A stretch of DNA of 64,000 nucleotides from Sulfuricurvum sp. (lineage in GTDB: Bacteria > Campylobacterota > Campylobacteria > Campylobacterales > Sulfurimonadaceae): NCBI GenBank assembly GCA_030694265.1, contig JAUXYP010000008.1:248001-312000 (forward strand). The letters run 5' to 3'. This document shows, in pieces, positions 60,541 through 64,000 of the stretch; positions within the stretch are counted from its first letter, which is position 1; each line of letters begins with the position of its first letter. The notes below the pieces were generated by a model, which saw only the letters and a list, made by a program, of their open reading frames with translations, ran no database searches and was not told the origin of the DNA. The position numbers were made by a program, and so were the translations under genes.

Positions 60541-61214
60541 CGGATTCCTCCGAGCGATTTTTTGTTGAGAGTGTAGACGAGCAGCAGTATCGCAAACGTC
60601 ACCACAAAGAGGGTGAGGGCGTATTGGTGTGCCATGGCGTAGTTGAGCGATTCAACCTCGTCATAGATCGCGATCGAGGCGACACGGGTTTCTCCGGGGA
60701 TATTACCGCCGATCATGAGGATAACCCCGAACTCCCCTACGGTATGGGCGAATGCGAGGACGATGCCTGAAATGAGACCGTGACGGATAGAGGGGAGGGT
60801 AACCCGTATCATTGTCTCCAGCTTCGATTTTCCCAGAGTATAAGAAGCTTCGAAAATGGAGTGGGGAACTTGGGTGAGAGCCGACTGGATAGGATGAACC
60901 ATAAACGGCAAGCTAAAGAGGACAGAGCCTATCACCAGCCCCTCAAAACTAAACGCCAATCGGATACCATGCTCTATTAAAAAACTCCCGATGGCAGAGG
61001 CAGGGCTAAACGCGAGGAGGAGATAAAACCCAAGTACCGAAGGGGGCAACACGAGTGGCATAGAAACGACGGTTTCGATGATGCTTTTGAATCGCATTTT
61101 GCTAAAGACCAAAAACGCGGCAAGAGGGATTCCGATGAGAAGCAGTATCAGCGTCGTAACGGTAGCAAGTTTAAACGTCAATGCCATTGTGGCTAAAAAT
61201 TCAGATTCCATCAT
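60537..61214 (-). CDS. modB: Molybdate ABC transporter, permease
   Basis: 225 residues (E. coli 229), five to six membrane helices. The ModB-type MPLVLPPSVLGFYLLLAF near 50-68 and the EAA loop with SYTLGKSKLETMIRVTLP near 135-152 are clear. Start codons ATGATG at 61214/61211 after GAGAGG; the first overlaps the mop gene by 14 bases. Channels molybdate handed over by ModA, powered by ModC. Confidence 0.95.
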   Translation of the reverse strand: MMESEFLATMALTFKLATVTTLILLLIGIPLAAFLVFSKMRFKSIIETVVSMPLVLPPSVLGFYLLLAFSPASAIGSFLIEHGIRLAFSFEGLVIGSVLFSLPFMVHPIQSALTQVPHSIFEASYTLGKSKLETMIRVTLPSIRHGLISGIVLAFAHTVGEFGVILMIGGNIPGETRVASIAIYDEVESLNYAMAHQYALTLFVVTFAILLLVYTLNKKSLGGIR

Positions 61215-61602
61215 GACCTCTCAGTAGTGATATTTCACTGGGTTGAACCATCCAACTTACGGTATTGCCTTCAACAATGTTTAGAGTATCAAAGGTTACG
61301 GTTGGCACCAGAGCGGTTACCGTTGTCTCTTGATAGTTTAGAACCACCTCTGAAAGAACAATCCCCTTTTTTATCTCCTGAATGGTCCCCTGCAAGAGGT
61401 TGGCGGTGGTAGGGGTAAAGACTTTCGAGAGGATCACTTCGGTCTCTTTGAACGCCAATGTGACACTGGTATGGAGTAAATCCTCTGCATTGGAGGCTTC
61501 AGCGAGGAGGAGGTGAAACGAATCGTCTCCGACAGTTACGCATATGGAGGAGAGATGCTCGGAAGTCGTGACGGCGGTAATGGTGGCGCTTAGGGTGTTC
61601 AT
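61201..61602 (-). CDS. Molybdopterin-binding (Mop/TOBE) domain protein
   Basis: 133 residues made of two TOBE/Mop modules: the first at about 1-65 (LSATITAVTTSEHLSSI, HTSVTLAFKETEVILSK), the second at 68-130 (LLQGTIQEIKKGIVLSEVVL, VEGNTVSWMVQPSEISLL). Such small proteins bind molybdate or tungstate in the cytoplasm as storage or delivery. It lies between modA and modB, and C. jejuni, as I recall, has a comparable gene (Cj0302c) there. A role as a buffer supplying ModE or cofactor synthesis is inference. Confidence 0.88.
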   Translation of the reverse strand: MNTLSATITAVTTSEHLSSICVTVGDDSFHLLLAEASNAEDLLHTSVTLAFKETEVILSKVFTPTTANLLQGTIQEIKKGIVLSEVVLNYQETTVTALVPTVTFDTLNIVEGNTVSWMVQPSEISLLRGHDGI

Positions 61603-61612
61603 AAATCAGACC

Positions 61613-62362
61613 TTATTTAAGCGCAAAGCCGTATTTTTTCATGATAGCATCTGCTTGGGGTGATTCAAAAACTGAAATAAAAGCACGTGCTGCTTTATTA
61701 TTTTCACCTCGCTTGAGTAGCGCATATCCTTGGAGTATATCTGGATGAGTTTTAGCATCAATCAAACCGAAATTCATCTCTTCAGCGATGATCGGGGCTT
61801 TTGCGATAGAGATTGCGATGATTCCGACATCCGCTGCACCTGTTTGGACGTATTGGGTTGCTTGTGAGATGTTTTCACCCATAACAAATTTATGTTTGAC
61901 TTTGTCGTATAGTCCAAGTGTTTTAAGTGCAGCGACGGCAGCTTGACCGTAGGGAGCATGTTCAGGATTGGCTATGGCAATTTTTTTGATTTTATCCGTT
62001 GCTAATATGGAGAGATTATTGACGGGGATATTAGATGATTTTAGTGACATAAGACCGACACGACCCAATGCGTATGGTTTTACATTACCAACTGCAAATC
62101 CTTTTTCTTTCAGTTCTTTAGGATAATTCATATCAGCAGCAAAATAGGCATCATAAGGTGCACCGTTTTGAATCTGTGTCAATGCTTTACCGCTTGAGCC
62201 AAACTGAAAATTAATGGTTTCATTGGGATATTTTTTTTCACAGAGGATTTTTATCTCTTTGAACGCATACTGAAGATCCGATGCGGCGGCAATGTTGGCA
62301 GTGTCGGCAAAGACAACTGAAGCAGTTGCAACGAGTGAGAGGAGAAGAGTAGAGAACTTCAT
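61613..62362 (-). CDS. modA: Molybdate-binding periplasmic protein
   Basis: Substrate-binding protein of the molybdate transporter. 249 residues (E. coli 257). Signal peptide KFSTLLLSLVATASVVFA. Mature motifs: IAAASDLQYAFKEI, INFQFGSSGKALTQIQNGAP with oxyanion serines, YDAYFAADMNYPKEL, and IANPEHAPYGQAAVAALK with the second anion-binding loop. AAAGGAATT before the ATG. ModE-type operator sites lie in the 143-base gap upstream. Confidence 0.96.
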   Translation of the reverse strand: MKFSTLLLSLVATASVVFADTANIAAASDLQYAFKEIKILCEKKYPNETINFQFGSSGKALTQIQNGAPYDAYFAADMNYPKELKEKGFAVGNVKPYALGRVGLMSLKSSNIPVNNLSILATDKIKKIAIANPEHAPYGQAAVAALKTLGLYDKVKHKFVMGENISQATQYVQTGAADVGIIAISIAKAPIIAEEMNFGLIDAKTHPDILQGYALLKRGENNKAARAFISVFESPQADAIMKKYGFALK

Positions 62363-62385
62363 GGGAATTCCTTTGTGTCTGTTTT

Positions 62386-62396
62386 GATATAACGAT
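62386..62396 (-). promoter_or_regulatory. Second ModE half-site near the modA start
   Basis: GATATAACGAT (ATCGTTATATC on the coding strand), 24 bases before the modA ATG. It repeats the half-site sequence of the full operator upstream but lacks a matching partner arm. Confidence 0.45.
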
Positions 62397-62441
62397 AAAC
62401 CAAGCTATGCAAAAACGGTTCATAGAAAAATACGACATTCA

Positions 62442-62465
62442 CGTTATGTTTTGTAAGATATAACG
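62442..62465 (-). promoter_or_regulatory. ModE operator upstream of modA
   Basis: CGTTAT-N12-ATAACG, an inverted repeat with the same 12-base distance between arms as the E. coli ModE consensus (ATCGNTATATA-N6-TATATAACGAT as I recall it). The right arm reads GATATAACGA. It lies about 80 bases before the modA start and after modE, so the molybdate-bound regulator would repress modA-mop-modB-modC. The consensus match is seen; binding is inference. Confidence 0.72.
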
Positions 62466-62505
62466 AAAGTATAGAAAAATAAACTTAAAAAAAGCCACAG
62501 ACACG

Positions 62506-63279
62506 TTAGAGTCCGATAATAATATGCAACGGTGAAATAAGGGTGTAAGCGGTCATACCGACTTCCAAATTACGGAGGCAATCCTGTTTTTCAAGTGCGA
62601 TGAGAAGTGTTCCTCCGTTCAATCGTAGTGCGATTTCGATATTATCCCCCGATGATTCCAACGATTCGATTGTGCCTGAGAGGACATTATCGGTTGTGTC
62701 GGAAGGGGGTGTCGAGACTATTTTTATGTCGCTTGACTTGATAATGGCGTAGATATCACATCCGATACTAAGCCCCATATTCTCTACTGATTTAGCGGTG
62801 ATAGTAGAGCGGAGGATGTCTGAACCGCTGAGGGCTAGGGTGAGGGTGGAATGCAGACCATTTAGTTTGATAGACGAGAGGGTTGCGGGAAGCTGATTAC
62901 GTGCGCTGGTGGTTAGAAAAGTACGGCTGAGTATTCGGGCAAGGCGTTCGGGATCGTTGCCTGCTTCGGAAAAGCGGTCGATAAATTGACGGTGAAGTGC
63001 ACCCAGACGATGGAAAGTTGCAATGAGTTCGCGGGCATAGGGGGTGAGTTTTGTTCCACCGCCTCCACGGCCTCCTGTGAGACGTTCTATCAGAGGCTTA
63101 TCGGCTAGAGCATTCATCCCGTTGATACGTTCCCACGCCGCTTTATAGCTCATTTTCATCTCTTTGGCTGCCGCATTGATGGAACCGGTTTGATCGATTT
63201 TCTCCAGCAGTTCAATGCGCCCTGAACCTAAAAAACTTTGCCCCTCTTTGGTAAGCCAAAAACGCCCGTCAATTTTCAA
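62506..63279 (-). CDS. modE: Molybdate-responsive transcriptional regulator ModE
   Basis: 257 residues (E. coli 262), TTG start. N-terminal winged helix: ELLEKIDQTGSINAAAKEMK, MSYKAAWERINGMNAL, PLIERLTGGRGGGGTKLTPY. Two C-terminal TOBE domains (about 122-188, ARNQLPATLSSIKLNGLHS; about 195-257, DNVLSGTIESLESSGD) bind molybdate. The full-length form contrasts with short ModE versions without TOBE domains. Located just upstream of modA on the same strand. Confidence 0.95.
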   Translation of the reverse strand: MKIDGRFWLTKEGQSFLGSGRIELLEKIDQTGSINAAAKEMKMSYKAAWERINGMNALADKPLIERLTGGRGGGGTKLTPYARELIATFHRLGALHRQFIDRFSEAGNDPERLARILSRTFLTTSARNQLPATLSSIKLNGLHSTLTLALSGSDILRSTITAKSVENMGLSIGCDIYAIIKSSDIKIVSTPPSDTTDNVLSGTIESLESSGDNIEIALRLNGGTLLIALEKQDCLRNLEVGMTAYTLISPLHIIIGL

Positions 63280-63288
63280 AAGGGTTCT

Positions 63289-63825
63289 TTATTCGCCGGT
63301 TTCTTCGCTGGTTTCTTCAGCATCAGTGTGTGAATCGGTGAAATTGAGCACCTTTTTCGTCACGTTTACAGGGCAGAAAAAGAAAATTTCAAATATCGGA
63401 TTCATAACGGTGGTATCTTCATCGATGATATCAAATGCTTTGAATGTGAACCCTTTGCCGTCTGCTTCATTATTCATTACTACGGTAAAGTTTAACGGCC
63501 CAAGAGAGCGGAGCATATTGATGACATTTTTGTACGATTTGTCCTCTTTTGAGACCATTAGATTCGGATTCTCTTCGGTTCGGGCATTCATGCGGGTACT
63601 TAGAATTGTGAGATTATCCCGATGGACATTTTTATTCCATTTGATAAGCCCTTTGGGAAATCGGAGTAATGAGTTTTTGGAGATAAGAGGATGGGGAGAC
63701 GTATTTTTAATGGTCTCCAAAAGTTTTAAAAAAGAATTTTTTCCTCCAATTAAAGCGGCATACGCGAGCAGTTGATCGCGGAGGAGGATTTTGTCAGCAC
63801 TGGCAAGCTGGTGAAAACGGCACAT
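63289..63825 (-). CDS. Hypothetical protein upstream of modE
   Basis: 178 residues, no signal peptide or membrane helix, rich in lysine and asparagine. Middle region: KNSFLKLLETIKNTSPHP, LTILSTRMNARTEENPN, YKNVINMLRSLGPLNFTVVM, and a hydrophobic IFEIFFFCPVNVTKKVL near the acidic C-terminus. I recognise no family. It ends 9 bases before modE and may be transcribed with it; a role in molybdenum metabolism is only suggested by position. Confidence 0.75.
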   Translation of the reverse strand: MCRFHQLASADKILLRDQLLAYAALIGGKNSFLKLLETIKNTSPHPLISKNSLLRFPKGLIKWNKNVHRDNLTILSTRMNARTEENPNLMVSKEDKSYKNVINMLRSLGPLNFTVVMNNEADGKGFTFKAFDIIDEDTTVMNPIFEIFFFCPVNVTKKVLNFTDSHTDAEETSEETGE

Positions 63826-63864
63826 ATGAAGAGCCTTTGCATTAAGATGCCGTATTATAGCGTT

Positions 63865-64000
63865 TTAGTACAAAAAACTTTGCTGCATGATGGGGCGTAT
63901 CGTATCGGTTGAAACGGTACCATGCATAAAGAGATAATTGGCGAGTACACCTTGCTCTAAAAGCATGTCAGAACCGTCTTTAAAAGGAAGTTTTGCCTTT
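63865..64000 (-). CDS. aroE: C-terminal end of a shikimate-dehydrogenase-like protein
   Basis: The last 44 codons of a gene entering from the right edge. The product reads KLPFKDGSDMLLEQGVLANY, continues LFMHGTVSTDTIRPIM and ends QQSFLY before TAA. The DGxxMLLxQG pattern near the end matches the C-terminal helix of AroE, which reduces 3-dehydroshikimate. No catalytic residue is visible, so the assignment rests on that tail alone. Confidence 0.6.
   Translation of the reverse strand, partial: KAKLPFKDGSDMLLEQGVLANYLFMHGTVSTDTIRPIMQQSFLY

Overview
This 64 kb window is a compact, ordinary stretch of chromosome from an epsilonproteobacterium (Campylobacterota), most like a free-living Sulfuricurvum/Sulfurimonas-type organism. 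Three things support this. Several gene blocks match, from memory, the order seen in Campylobacter jejuni: flgA-ubiX-coaD-tmk-hisS-speA-cysE; fliP divergent from glmU-coaBC-uppS-peptidase-lptG-truA; and IMPase-accD-rlmH-dksA-membrane protein-dus. Cytochrome c maturation uses the fused CcsBA protein typical of this group. Genes are packed with ATGA, TTGA and TAATG overlaps and frequent TTG or GTG starts. No rRNA, tRNA, CRISPR array, prophage or intact insertion sequence was seen.

Layout. 1-7346 (minus): one long run from flgA to the start of cysE, with an extra membrane-anchored glutamate-synthase-like gene between hisS and speA. 7436-11691: small exported or envelope proteins (Gly/Tyr-rich protein, glycine zipper, SYLF, secreted NUC1-type nuclease), a small parvulin and orphan genes. 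11708-14400: the most accessory-looking part, with a RelE/XRE toxin-antitoxin pair, a GNAT, two orphan membrane proteins and two 71-bp hairpin repeats flanking one of them. 14405-22120 (minus): htpG, then the envelope/cofactor operon glmU to truA. 22226-26479 (plus): fliP, trmA, a repeat-rich coiled-coil protein, DUF4395 and an Rrf2 regulator. 26501-27425 (minus): a small orphan and recO. 27609-38461 (plus): gltBD, IMPase, accD, thiE-like, rlmH, dksA, a membrane protein and dus. 38495-40178 (minus): cheX-like, fliN, fliO. 40279-51984 (plus): TauE/SafE exporter, uvrA, HDOD protein, polA, gdhA, ccsBA. 52036-59550: dnaJ, recR, a potassium-channel/RCK protein with a small membrane partner, an exported glycoside-hydrolase-like protein, a DEAD-box helicase and a sensor-like membrane protein. 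59665-63825 (minus): the molybdate operon modE-modA-mop-modB-modC with a good ModE operator before modA, followed at the edge by the 3' end of an aroE-like gene.

Functionally the window joins nitrogen assimilation (two glutamate synthases or relatives plus glutamate dehydrogenase), flagellar assembly (flgA, fliP, fliN, fliO, cheX), DNA repair (uvrA, polA, recO, recR), protein folding (htpG, dnaJ, ppiC), cytochrome c maturation and molybdate uptake, as suits a motile bacterium with respiratory molybdoenzymes and cytochromes. I found no convincing new multi-gene system. The best leads are the repeat-flanked orphan gene, the toxin-antitoxin-GNAT unit, a TrmA that keeps the Fe-S-type cysteines of its relatives, an orphan gene whose frame continues upstream to a possible non-AUG start, and the glutamate-synthase-like gene inserted in a conserved operon.
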